A stretch of DNA of 18,950 nucleotides from DATNFP01 sp035606335 (GTDB lineage: Bacteria; Bacteroidota; Bacteroidia; Chitinophagales; Chitinophagaceae), in NCBI GenBank assembly GCA_035606335.1, contig DATNFP010000187.1, positions 1 through 18,950 on the forward strand, written 5' to 3'. The notes below the pieces were generated by a model. That model searched no databases and was not told the DNA's origin. It saw only the letters and a program-made list of their open reading frames with translations. The translations under genes were made by a program, and so were the position numbers. Shown here piece after piece: positions 6,925 to 14,666 of the stretch (positions are counted from its first letter, which is position 1; every line of letters starts with the position of its first letter).

Positions 6925-8229
6925 TTACAGCTTAACCAGCTTTTTGAAAGCAATACCATTATTATTTCTCATACACACATTATAAACCCCTGAAGGAAAC
7001 GTTGTTATATCTATTGTTGTTTGCGTTTCGGTCAACTGTCGTTGTAACATTATTCTACCTATAATATTGGTGATAGTGAGTGTATTATCTTTTGTTAGTG
7101 TTTTAATAATCAGCTTATCAATTACAGGATTGGGATAAATATCAATGTTATCACTTTTATTGACTTCTGCAATGGCATTTGCCACATCAGCAACTTTGCG
7201 AATCCTGTTATTATTTTGATCTGAGATGTATAGATCGCCTGATGAATTTATTGCAATGCTCGCAGGAAAATATAATCGCGCTGCCAAAGCGCTGCCACCA
7301 TCTCCGCTAAAACCCGGCTTACCATTACCAGCTACAGTTGTAATGATGCGCGTTGTTTTATCTACTCTTCTGATACAATGATTATTCTGATCGGCTATAT
7401 AAAGGTCGCCATAAGCATCCAATGCCACGCTATTAGGATTATATAGCTGGGTGTCGGTCGCTATGCCGCCATCGCCATTGTATCCCGGAATGCCAGTACC
7501 TGCATACGTTGTAATAATACCTGAAGCATTTACTATTCTGATACAATTATTGTCGTTATCAGCAATGTAAATATTTCCTGATCTATCGACGATTACTCCA
7601 GTAGGATAGTTTAACTGCGCTTTGGTAGCGAGACCACCATCACCGCTATAGCCTAAAGCTCCAGTGCCAGCTATAGTAGTAATAATATTGGTCGCGATAT
7701 TTACCACTCGTATACGGCTGTTACCTTCATCGGCGATGTATAAATTGCCCGACGTATCAAGACATAGTCCTTCAGGAGTATTCATCCTTGCCACATAAGC
7801 TAACCCACTATCCCCACTATAACCAGGATATCCTTCACCTGCGTAGATACCATAGCCACCGGAAGCGGTTTTTCTCATTACCCGATCAAATTGTCTATTG
7901 GATATATATAAGTTTCCCTTTTTATCTATTGCTATTCCCCGAGGGCCACTACTGATACTTACAATTGATGTAATAATACCTGTACTTCTATCTATTTTTC
8001 TTACGACATTATTATCCTGATCTGAAACATAAAGGTTGCCTGCGGTATCTAACGTTATAAAACCGGGAACATTTAACTGAGCCAAGATCGCAGGACCGGA
8101 ATCTCCGCTCAAACCTGCTGAATCGGTACCAGCTATAGTAGTTATTATCCCAGCCTGAGCTATGCAACGCAATGAGAAGCATACTACAGCGATAATAATG
8201 ACTACTATCAATAAAAAACACTGTTTCAT
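6925..8229 (-). CDS. Six-repeat NHL beta-propeller with T9SS type A domain
   Basis: A 434-residue secreted protein. The signal sequence is residues 1-24 (a long hydrophobic run ending CIAQ). Six NHL-type repeats, about 54-79, 96-119, 150-176, 206-232, 262-289 and 318-346, each carry a version of GNLYIADxxNxxIRxV. Most repeats are separated by the linker TIAGTGxxGYSGDGG. Six repeats would close a six-bladed propeller. Residues 360-434 are a T9SS type A domain (IDIYPNPVIDKLII, ITNIIGRIM, FPSGVYNVCM, FKKLVKL). NHL propellers bind proteins or polymers; the ligand here is unknown. The gene starts 8 bp after the stop of the YCF48/BNR-like protein and is surely in its operon. Confidence 0.9.
   Translation of the reverse strand: MKQCFLLIVVIIIAVVCFSLRCIAQAGIITTIAGTDSAGLSGDSGPAILAQLNVPGFITLDTAGNLYVSDQDNNVVRKIDRSTGIITSIVSISSGPRGIAIDKKGNLYISNRQFDRVMRKTASGGYGIYAGEGYPGYSGDSGLAYVARMNTPEGLCLDTSGNLYIADEGNSRIRVVNIATNIITTIAGTGALGYSGDGGLATKAQLNYPTGVIVDRSGNIYIADNDNNCIRIVNASGIITTYAGTGIPGYNGDGGIATDTQLYNPNSVALDAYGDLYIADQNNHCIRRVDKTTRIITTVAGNGKPGFSGDGGSALAARLYFPASIAINSSGDLYISDQNNNRIRKVADVANAIAEVNKSDNIDIYPNPVIDKLIIKTLTKDNTLTITNIIGRIMLQRQLTETQTTIDITTFPSGVYNVCMRNNNGIAFKKLVKL
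7183..8151 (-). repeat. Tandem NHL-coding repeats, about 56 codons per unit
   Basis: The linker phrase (G/R)IITT(I/V)AG recurs at residues about 27, 183 and 294, with close variants at 85 and 238. This gives a period of about 55-58 codons, near 168 bp. Units are diverged at the nucleotide level, so they are old intragenic duplications and not an active satellite. The second blade has lost the GDGG part of the linker. Confidence 0.65.
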
Positions 8230-8237
8230 AATAATTT

Positions 8238-9611
8238 TTAATGACTGACTATCATCGCTTTTGATATTTTGAAATTGGCGGTACTAATAGAATAAAAATA
8301 TATTCCGTTCTGCAGGTTGGTGTTGTAAATAATATGATGACCTCCTTTGTTCAATGGCCCCAGATTTTCTGAAAAAATCCTACGCCCGGAAATATCGAAT
8401 ATATCCAGCATTACATTTACATCAGGACGAGGCATTTGAAAACTGATGGTAGTTTGTCTATCAAATGGGTTAGGATAATTGCCAACGGTAAAAGCTTCAT
8501 TTTGCAACAGATTTGCTTCGGTAGGCTTTACACGGGTATTTAACTTGTATACAGTATTACCACTTGCGTACATTAGTGTATCTCCAAATCGTCTGAAACG
8601 GTTGATAGCAAATCCAGGTAAGTACCCTTCAGGAATATAGTCCTGATATGGAGGCGTGAGTACGCCAAAGGTAGAGTCGCTAAACCATGTTTCACCACCA
8701 TCAATAGTTCCATAGGTAGGTTTTGTATTATCTCCGCCTATCCAGCCCACACTATCATTTATAAAACCAATACCCTCCTCGTCATAATCATATACAAACG
8801 AGTGTTCAACCCATGTAATACCACCATCCACACTTTTCAGAAAAAAATCGTTACGTGATGTTGAACTTAAATTTTCAATACTAGCATAGGCTATATTTTT
8901 ACTGGGGAAAGATAATTTCCATACTATTTCTGTTCCGGTACGGGTGGCATGATAACATGCATTCCAGGTGATACCTCCATCGGTAGTATGCAATATCAAA
9001 GCTTTTCCATCATTCCCTGTCCCCGAGATGAAGCCTGTATCCGGACTAAAAAAATAACCATCTACAAGACCTCCAGCATAAGCGCTCATATCTTTATAAG
9101 TCCATGTAACTCCTTTATCAGTTGTTTTTAAATACCCCGCGGGACCATAATAAGGTCCATAAGCATAAACGACATAGCTATTAACTACTGATATACCACA
9201 TATACCGACAGGATGAGGATAGGGTATTTTTGCGGGCATCCATGTTATACCGCCATCACTAGTTTGATATAAAACATTTGTATCCCTACTAACAGCTGAA
9301 AAATAGCCAAGATTGCCTACCCAGCCTGTAAGAGAGTCCGCAAAACCAATAGAACGATAAAATGTTGCGGAGCTATCTTTAAGTAATTGCCAGGTGTTTC
9401 CACCATCAGTAGTTTTGAAAATCCGTCCATACTGTGAAGGATACACATAACTATATACGGGATTTATTGCCCATCCAAGATTAGCGTTTAAAAAAAAGAA
9501 ATCGTCGCATCTCCAACTTTTGGGAGCTTCAGGTAATGCCTGCCAGTTGTATTGGGCAATGCTTAGGATTGGTACCAATAAAAATACCGGTAGTAAAAAT
9601 TTTAATCTCAT
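8238..9611 (-). CDS. YCF48/BNR-type propeller with T9SS type A domain
   Basis: A 457-residue secreted protein if started at 9611 (MRLKFLLPVFLLVPILSIAQ, a good signal peptide); the ATG at 9620 adds only three residues and cannot be excluded. Six Asp-box-like motifs of the BNR/YCF48 kind follow: TTDGGNTW, TSDGGITW, TTDKGVTW, TTDGGITW, SVDGGITW and TIDGGETW, starting at about residues 67, 117, 163, 209, 260 and 302. They are interleaved with strands such as ADSLTGWVG and NDSVGWIGG. This predicts a beta-propeller like those in photosystem assembly factor YCF48 and in sialidases, without visible catalytic evidence for sialidase activity. The C-terminus has VGNYPNPFDRQTTISF, IFDISGRRI and LQNGIYFYSI, a T9SS type A domain. 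It is the first gene of a two-gene operon with the NHL protein. Confidence 0.88.
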   Translation of the reverse strand: MRLKFLLPVFLLVPILSIAQYNWQALPEAPKSWRCDDFFFLNANLGWAINPVYSYVYPSQYGRIFKTTDGGNTWQLLKDSSATFYRSIGFADSLTGWVGNLGYFSAVSRDTNVLYQTSDGGITWMPAKIPYPHPVGICGISVVNSYVVYAYGPYYGPAGYLKTTDKGVTWTYKDMSAYAGGLVDGYFFSPDTGFISGTGNDGKALILHTTDGGITWNACYHATRTGTEIVWKLSFPSKNIAYASIENLSSTSRNDFFLKSVDGGITWVEHSFVYDYDEEGIGFINDSVGWIGGDNTKPTYGTIDGGETWFSDSTFGVLTPPYQDYIPEGYLPGFAINRFRRFGDTLMYASGNTVYKLNTRVKPTEANLLQNEAFTVGNYPNPFDRQTTISFQMPRPDVNVMLDIFDISGRRIFSENLGPLNKGGHHIIYNTNLQNGIYFYSISTANFKISKAMIVSH

Positions 9612-9735
9612 AGAATGCATATTAAAACAACCTACTACCCATAGGTTTATTCCGGAAATAATAACTACTACAATAGACGTATAAAAGATAATAAATCTTT
9701 AATGAAGTATAAAATAGTAAGTCTGAGCACAGACT

Positions 9736-10728
9736 TTAGCCACCAATATAACCGCCGATGATCGGCAAAATCTCGCCTGTAATAAAACTGGAACATTGCG
9801 GAGATGCGAGAAAAACATAGGCAGGAGCTATTTCTTCTGGTTGGGCAGCACGTTTCATTGGTGTTTTTGATCCAAATTGCTCCAGTTCTTCACCTTCCCT
9901 ATCGGATGGATTTAATGGTGTCCATACAGGACCAGGGGCGACAGCATTTACCCTTATGCCTTTTGGAATGAGATGCGTTCCTAACGAACGGGTAAAAGAA
10001 TGGATGCCGCCTTTTGTTAGTGAATAATCGAGTATATTTTCGTTACCCAACAACCCTGTAACAGAGCCAGTATTAATTATTGCACTACCCTGTTTCATAT
10101 GGGGAACAACGGACTGTGCCATATGGAAATATCCATAAAGGTTTGTCTTTAGGGTAGTATCGAAATGTTCTTCCGTCAAGTCCTCAAAATTGGAAACATG
10201 GAGTTGGAAAGCAGAATTATTTACAAGCACATCAAGCTTACCAAACTCATCGACGGTTTGCTTTACAGCATATTGGCAAAAGTCCCTGTTGGACACATCT
10301 CCGGGAATGAGCAAACATCTTCTACCTTCTTTTTCAACCATTTTCTTCGTATCTTCAGCATCCTTATGTTCGTTGAGATACACAATGGCAATATCAGCTC
10401 CTTCACGAGCAAATAAAATAGCTACCGCTCTGCCTATGCCAGAATCACCACCCGTAATAATAGCTATTTTGTCCTTTAGCTTATCGGAACCTTTATAATA
10501 AGGAGCGTCGCACATTGGTTTCAAATCAAGATTAGCTTCGATACCAGGTTTTTTTAAATGCTTTGCAGGCATCTTAGGCTCCGGATATTTCCTAGCGCCG
10601 GCCTGCATTGCGTGCTTAACTTCTTTTTTAGGATTTTTCTTATCCGCTTTTGCTACCTGTTCCTGGATCTTCCTGTGTTTCTGCGCCGCCTGGTCTGCCT
10701 CATGCTTATAATTGTTCGTAGTCTTCAT
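9736..10728 (-). CDS. SDR family oxidoreductase with lysine-rich N-terminal extension
   Basis: A 330-residue cytoplasmic NAD(P)-dependent dehydrogenase of the classical short-chain dehydrogenase/reductase family. The cofactor motif TGGDSGIG is at 92-99, NNSA at 170-173, and the catalytic set is N196, S222, Y235 and K239 (YSLTK). RVNAVAPGPVWTPL (259-272) is the usual post-catalytic motif. The closest subgroup I recognise is the YghA / general stress protein 39 type, with PGIE and YYKGSDKLKDK just before the Rossmann fold. Those proteins usually have near 290 residues; here the first 60 or so are an extra charged, Lys/Gln/Ala-rich segment with no signal peptide. The substrate is unknown. It lies 63 bp downstream of the sigma-factor operon on the same strand and may be part of it or read from its own promoter. 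Confidence 0.92.
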   Translation of the reverse strand: MKTTNNYKHEADQAAQKHRKIQEQVAKADKKNPKKEVKHAMQAGARKYPEPKMPAKHLKKPGIEANLDLKPMCDAPYYKGSDKLKDKIAIITGGDSGIGRAVAILFAREGADIAIVYLNEHKDAEDTKKMVEKEGRRCLLIPGDVSNRDFCQYAVKQTVDEFGKLDVLVNNSAFQLHVSNFEDLTEEHFDTTLKTNLYGYFHMAQSVVPHMKQGSAIINTGSVTGLLGNENILDYSLTKGGIHSFTRSLGTHLIPKGIRVNAVAPGPVWTPLNPSDREGEELEQFGSKTPMKRAAQPEEIAPAYVFLASPQCSSFITGEILPIIGGYIGG

Positions 10729-10791
10729 GGTTTATATATTTAATGGAAAGACTTTACAAAGACTCAAAAATTATTCCATAAGAATTACCAC

Positions 10792-11199
10792 CTATTTCGC
10801 ACGCATTTTATTTCCTTTTGTCTCGTGTGTAACTTCAGCGAGGCTCAGCGCTTCCATCAGGGGCGGGATGTACATTCCAAATCGTCCGCGAAGACCCTTT
10901 TTAAGCCCGTACCATCCACTAACAGGATTTGTTTCTGAACGTCCCCATGCTTCAACGGTGCCGTCTTTTGCAGGCTTTTGCTCATCGGCGCTTCCCAGCT
11001 CCATCCAGTCACCATGCTTTTTGAGCATAGTATGAAGGTCTGCCAGGCAACGATAGTCGTATAATAAAACAGTTTTGCCAACTGTACATACCAGTACCTC
11101 CTTGCCATCTTTTACATCTGCATGCATAGTATATTCTGAACTTAATGGTGGTGTCTTTAAGACCATTGGCTTTTCTTTTGTTCCAATTTTATTTTTCAT
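10792..11199 (-). CDS. Small conserved cytoplasmic protein of unknown function
   Basis: A 135-residue protein without signal peptide or membrane segment. I recognise the pattern as a widely conserved bacterial hypothetical family, probably DUF6855, though I am not sure of that name. The opening KEKPMVLKTPPLSSEYTM (8-25) is followed by a beta-rich part (LVCTVGKTVLLYDYRCL, 36-52). A strikingly conserved-looking segment then runs GDWMELGSADEQKP (63-76), VEAWGRS (82-88), GWYGLKKGLRGRFGMY (95-110) and IPPLMEALSLAEV (111-123). No catalytic motif is evident. The gene is 28 bp downstream of the small alpha/beta protein gene and probably third in the sigma-factor operon, which suggests a stress-linked role. 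Confidence 0.8.
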   Translation of the reverse strand: MKNKIGTKEKPMVLKTPPLSSEYTMHADVKDGKEVLVCTVGKTVLLYDYRCLADLHTMLKKHGDWMELGSADEQKPAKDGTVEAWGRSETNPVSGWYGLKKGLRGRFGMYIPPLMEALSLAEVTHETKGNKMRAK

Positions 11200-11227
11200 T
11201 AGCTTTTGTGCATTAAAATTTGCGTTA

Positions 11228-11548
11228 TTAAAAAATAGCCTTTGACGACCCTACTAATGTTAGTAATTCCTGTTTGGGAGATGCTTCAAAGCCTGCTGCA
11301 TTAAGCTGTTTCTGAAAATCAAGAAATGAGGGAAGGTCACTGAACATTTTATGATCTTCTTCTGATCTGAAAAATGCAGTATGAATAAATGTTTTGTTAT
11401 CGGGGCTTAAACATGCGCTGTAAAATATCCCCGGATTATTTAATTGCTGTAAATCATTCATTACTGTTTGAATATTCTTTTTGTTCTGCTCAGTAAAGTC
11501 TGGCTTTGCTGTGTACACTACTTTTACGATTTTCATTTTTGTTACCAT
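11228..11548 (-). CDS. Small conserved protein, possible dimeric alpha-beta barrel
   Basis: A protein of 106 residues from the ATG at 11548 (MVTKMKIVKV), or 102 from the ATG at 11536; the ORF itself opens at 11575. It has no signal peptide. The pattern of strand (KIVKVVYTAKPDF), helix (TEQNKKNIQTVMNDLQQL), strand (GIFYSACLSPD), strand (TFIHTAFFRSEED) and helix (SFLDFQKQLNAAGF) resembles the ferredoxin-like half of a dimeric alpha-beta barrel, as in small monooxygenase-like or stress-response proteins. Catalytic residues are not evident. The C-terminus, PKQELLTLVGSSKAIF, looks characteristic of a conserved Bacteroidota family. It starts 36 bp after the sigma factor stop and 28 bp before the next gene, so it is the second gene of that operon. 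Confidence 0.75.
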   Translation of the reverse strand: MVTKMKIVKVVYTAKPDFTEQNKKNIQTVMNDLQQLNNPGIFYSACLSPDNKTFIHTAFFRSEEDHKMFSDLPSFLDFQKQLNAAGFEASPKQELLTLVGSSKAIF

Positions 11549-11584
11549 TTTAATTTTGACGTTTGAGCAAAACAAAACGATAGC

Positions 11585-12385
11585 CTATTCCGCAATTTTT
11601 TCTAAATATTTTTCCATTGTCTTCCTATTGTACTCTAAATGATGGAGTTGCAGATCGGAAGCCCTGGATTTAAACGGGTCTACCCCTCTGATAACTTTCA
11701 TTCGTAGGTCAAATAAATGCTCTTTGTCTGCCTTTTCAGCATTGCGCACCATTTCTATTTTTACTGCTTCTTCCTGAAATTTCTGCTTGGGGTTGTATAT
11801 TCCATTCAATTCAGAACACTGATGGCAAACGCCCTGCTTGTTTATCAAAGCACACCTGCCCTCAAAGATTTCTATCATTTTGGACCTACCTGCATGTAAG
11901 TAATATTTAGTCATGGGCTCCGTAATATCTAGGATCTGGGCAATTTCACCGACCTTAAATTCGTAGACATCTTTTAATAAAATGCAGATCTGCTGCTCCA
12001 GTGGCAATGATTTTGCGATACATGTAAAGCAGAAAGCAATATGCTCTTTAATTTCAAATTGTGCATGGGGGGAGTTTTCTATAATATTCGCAGCCTCATT
12101 GAAAAATTCAGGGCTGGAATGGGCTGATTCTCTTGCAATATCCGTAACATTCGCTACCCAGCGCTTTTTTGCCCTCAAATTGTCTTTGGCCAGGTTTGAT
12201 GCAATTGCAAACAGCCATGTTTTGAGAGAAGACTGCCCTCTAAATGTATGAAGCTTCTCTGTTGCTTTTATAAATGTATCGTGGACAATATCTTCCGCAT
12301 CTGCAACACTTGCCGTGATACGCAAGATGTAAGACTTAAGCTGTCCCTGAGATAGCTCAAATTCATTTTTAAGCTGTTCTGTCAT
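11585..12385 (-). CDS. ECF-type sigma-70 factor with Cys/His C-terminal extension
   Basis: A 266-residue RNA polymerase sigma factor of the extracytoplasmic-function type. Region 2 spans about residues 10-75 (ITASVADAEDIVHDTFIKA, then FRGQSSLKTWLFAIASNLAKDNLR). Region 4 is about 112-172 (LPLEQQICILLKDVYEFKVGEIAQILDITEP), with the helix-turn-helix in its second half. Typical ECF factors end near 170-200; this one continues for about 90 residues. The extension opens with RCALINKQGVCHQCSELNG, where C178, C187, H188 and C190 could bind zinc or sense redox, and ends in a charged helical part. Region 4 also carries CFTC at 119-122. No separate anti-sigma gene is adjacent, so the extension may do that work. 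It heads an operon with two small conserved proteins and has a good upstream promoter match. Confidence 0.9.
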   Translation of the reverse strand: MTEQLKNEFELSQGQLKSYILRITASVADAEDIVHDTFIKATEKLHTFRGQSSLKTWLFAIASNLAKDNLRAKKRWVANVTDIARESAHSSPEFFNEAANIIENSPHAQFEIKEHIAFCFTCIAKSLPLEQQICILLKDVYEFKVGEIAQILDITEPMTKYYLHAGRSKMIEIFEGRCALINKQGVCHQCSELNGIYNPKQKFQEEAVKIEMVRNAEKADKEHLFDLRMKVIRGVDPFKSRASDLQLHHLEYNRKTMEKYLEKIAE

Positions 12386-12435
12386 ATGCTATTGCAATAA
12401 ACCATGCATTTAAAAAGAGCATTTTTACGGCATTA

Positions 12436-12465
12436 CAAAAATATCTCAGTTATAAATATGAACAA
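12436..12465 (-). promoter_or_regulatory. Bacteroidota-type promoter of the sigma factor operon
   Basis: On the minus strand a TTG (12463-12465) is followed after 19 bases by TATTTTTG (12436-12443), a full match to the TTG ... TAnnTTTG consensus with the expected spacing. Transcription would start near 12430, about 45 bases before the ATG at 12385. This is the best promoter match in the window and suggests that the housekeeping sigma factor can read the operon. Confidence 0.5.
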
Positions 12466-12487
12466 AAAGAAATGGGGAAACCATACA

Positions 12488-12518
12488 TTGAGTCACAAAA
12501 ATTGAAAAGGTATATTTA
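12488..12518 (+). promoter_or_regulatory. Candidate promoter of the type B cargo gene
   Basis: TTG at 12488-12490 is followed after 20 bases by TATATTTA (12511-12518), seven of eight matches to TAnnTTTG. The predicted transcript would have a leader of about 95 bases before the ATG at 12622. A second TATATTTA at 12554-12561 is nearer the gene, but its closest TTG is only 12 bases upstream. The site lies back to back with the sigma factor promoter. Confidence 0.33.
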
Positions 12519-12621
12519 TCGTAAAATAAATTAACTTATTGGTAATAAATATGTATATTTAATAGCGTTTAGAAGTTGCTGATTTGATTACCCCTGAAAA
12601 GTAAATTTTCAATAAAAAGCA

Positions 12622-14556
12622 ATGAAAAATCTTAAATGCCTATTCGCTATAGTAATAACTTTATTCAGTTTTGTAAATCTTAGCGCACAAACTTTATCAG
12701 ATGCTCCTGAACAGAACTGCATAGGAGGCATCCCTGTCTGCAAACCAGTATACCATCAGGCCAATTCATACCTGGGTGTTGGCACGGATTCGGAACTTAC
12801 CACAGGAAATTATGATTGTATCCCTACTGCAGATGCGGGACTTGGCGGCGAACGAAATTCGGTATGGTATATTATACATGTGATCACCCCCGGCAAAATA
12901 GTTTTTACCATTACCCCTAATGATTCTGTAGATGATTATGATTGGAGCATGTGGGACATAACAGACTCCGGATGTTCGGCGATCTATAATTATACCACTA
13001 ATACGCCGCTTAATTATCCATCAGTACGCTGCAACTCTTCCGGTGAAGTGCCTGTTACAGGACTTTCATTCTTCGCAGCCAGTCCGAAAGAAGGGCCGGG
13101 ATCAACACCTCCGATGAGTTCAGCATTGCCTGTAATTGCCGGCCAGACATTTGCTTTATGTGTTATCAACTGGACAGAATCAAAATTTGGATATACACTG
13201 GACTTTTCTAACTCTACGGCGTCTATATATGATACTGTGAGACCTACTTTTAAATCGATAAGTGCAGGCGCATGTAACTATCCTAACGATACCCTATACG
13301 TAACCATGAGCGTGCCCGTGCTTTGCAGTACGCTTGATCCGGATGGCTCAGATTTCCATCTCAGTCCTTCAGTACCCGGGGTAACGATAAACCAAGCTTT
13401 TAGCTCTGTTTGCCAGGCGGGTGCAACAATTACTACCAACTACCAACTTGTACTATCAGAAGCATTACCACCTGGAACGTATAGTTTGCATAGCCAGGTA
13501 GGGCACGATACCAATACACTGATAGACAATTGCGTGAATGAGCAATCGACCCATGACTCGATAGTATTTACCATAAGACCGCCAAGCGGGGCGAGCAGCG
13601 ATACGACAATTTGTAATGGAGATACTGTTAAACTGCACATATCTCTTAATGTTGATACAAGCGTAAAAATCCGATGGGCACCTAATTCGTTTATAAGTAA
13701 TGATACTATACCAAACCCCAAAGCAACGCCAAAGAATAGCACTGACTATGTAGCAACTCTTACCTATAATGTGGCTAGCAATTCGTGTATAGCTACCGAT
13801 ACCGAGCATGTGAAAGTGCTGGAGTGGTATCAGTTTAATAATCCTGACACCTCGATATGCCCGAATACTGCAGTTCAAATGCGGGTTTCGGGAGATGCAC
13901 ATTTTCAATATAAATGGACGCCTGTGGCCGGATTGAGTAATCCGAATATCATTAACCCAATAGCACGACCGGATAGCAATATTACTTATACCATGACTGC
14001 CTCTTACCCGGGATGCAAGGATAGCTCAAGCTCTGTGAGTATAGCCATTATCCCAGACCCAGTTCCTTTTAAGCTGGTTGGGGATACATTAATATGTATC
14101 GGAGTACCGGAACAATTAGGAGTGCCAACCGATAGCGTAACCTTTTTGTGGAACACCGGAGACACGTCATGCTGTATAGAAGTAAGCCAAACCGGTAAAT
14201 ATATTCTACATCAGTTTAATCGATGTATCATATCTGTGGCAGACAGCATAAATATATATGCCTATCCATGCGATAGCTGTATCTGGGTTCCTTCTGCCTT
14301 TACACCAAATGGAGATGGTAAAAATGATAAGTTTGACGTAGTAAACCGTTGCCCATTAAAAAGCTACCAGCTTGAAATTGTGAACAGGTTCGGACAAGTA
14401 GTCTTTTTAAGCTATAACCTGAATAATAAATGGGATGGAACACAAGGAGGTGTACCTGTTGAAATAGGGACTTATTATTACTTCATAAAATATACCCGGA
14501 ACATTACAGGGTCACCGGAGGAATCGGTAAAGGGAGATGTTACTGTAATTCGATAA
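12622..14556 (+). CDS. Large secreted protein with T9SS type B (CHU_C) domain
   Basis: A 644-residue surface or secreted protein. The signal peptide is residues 1-22 (MKNLKCLFAIVITLFSFVNLSA). The N-terminal domain (about 30-205) matches one often found at the front of CHU_C proteins: CIGGIPVCKPVY, GERNSVWYIIHV, GKIVFTITPND, DYDWSMWDI, AGQTFALCVINW and GYTLDFSNSTASI. An Ig-like region runs to about 318. It is followed by two PKD-like Cys-containing repeats, about 325-400 and 406-477 (ICPNTAVQ ... KWTPVAGLSNPNIINPIARP ... ITYTMTASYPGCKDSSS), and a third, shorter repeat at about 481-548. Residues 553-644 are CHU_C: VPSAFTPNGDGKNDKFDV, RFGQVVFLS, GTYYYFIKY. No PorP/SprF gene is adjacent. Adhesin or structural surface protein is the best guess. 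The next gene begins 110 bp later, with no strong terminator between. Confidence 0.9.
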   Translation: MKNLKCLFAIVITLFSFVNLSAQTLSDAPEQNCIGGIPVCKPVYHQANSYLGVGTDSELTTGNYDCIPTADAGLGGERNSVWYIIHVITPGKIVFTITPNDSVDDYDWSMWDITDSGCSAIYNYTTNTPLNYPSVRCNSSGEVPVTGLSFFAASPKEGPGSTPPMSSALPVIAGQTFALCVINWTESKFGYTLDFSNSTASIYDTVRPTFKSISAGACNYPNDTLYVTMSVPVLCSTLDPDGSDFHLSPSVPGVTINQAFSSVCQAGATITTNYQLVLSEALPPGTYSLHSQVGHDTNTLIDNCVNEQSTHDSIVFTIRPPSGASSDTTICNGDTVKLHISLNVDTSVKIRWAPNSFISNDTIPNPKATPKNSTDYVATLTYNVASNSCIATDTEHVKVLEWYQFNNPDTSICPNTAVQMRVSGDAHFQYKWTPVAGLSNPNIINPIARPDSNITYTMTASYPGCKDSSSSVSIAIIPDPVPFKLVGDTLICIGVPEQLGVPTDSVTFLWNTGDTSCCIEVSQTGKYILHQFNRCIISVADSINIYAYPCDSCIWVPSAFTPNGDGKNDKFDVVNRCPLKSYQLEIVNRFGQVVFLSYNLNNKWDGTQGGVPVEIGTYYYFIKYTRNITGSPEESVKGDVTVIR

Positions 14557-14586
14557 TTTGGCAATTCTGCAATATGACAATTGGCA
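14555..14586 (+). repeat. Short degenerate tandem octamers at the 3' end of the cargo gene
   Basis: Four imperfect copies of a 7-9 base unit lie head to tail: aatttggca, attctgca, atatgaca, attggca. The first two bases lie inside the stop codon TAA at 14554-14556. The array has no good hairpin and no T-tract, so it is not an obvious terminator. Confidence 0.45.
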
Positions 14587-14666
14587 GGAGGGTTTCTGTA
14601 GTGATTAGTCGTTTGCGTGGAATAATTAATATCTTTATAGCCATAGTATCCTAAATACAAAACGAT

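Noticed and set aside
7183..8151. Periodic repeats in the NHL gene considered as a CRISPR or satellite array
   Set aside because: The period of about 168 bp, the diverged units and the intact reading frame show protein repeats of a propeller.
13465..13908. Minus-strand open frame of 147 codons inside the type B cargo gene
   Set aside because: It lies fully within a well-supported plus-strand gene, has no signal peptide or recognisable motif, and its composition looks like an antisense reading of the Cys/Thr-rich repeats.
14586..14654. Possible leader peptide: AGGAGG at 14586-14591, then GTG at 14601 and 17 codons to TAA
   Set aside because: The spacing is good, but the product is only 17 residues with no regulatory codon run and no attenuator structure, and Shine-Dalgarno sites carry little weight in this phylum.
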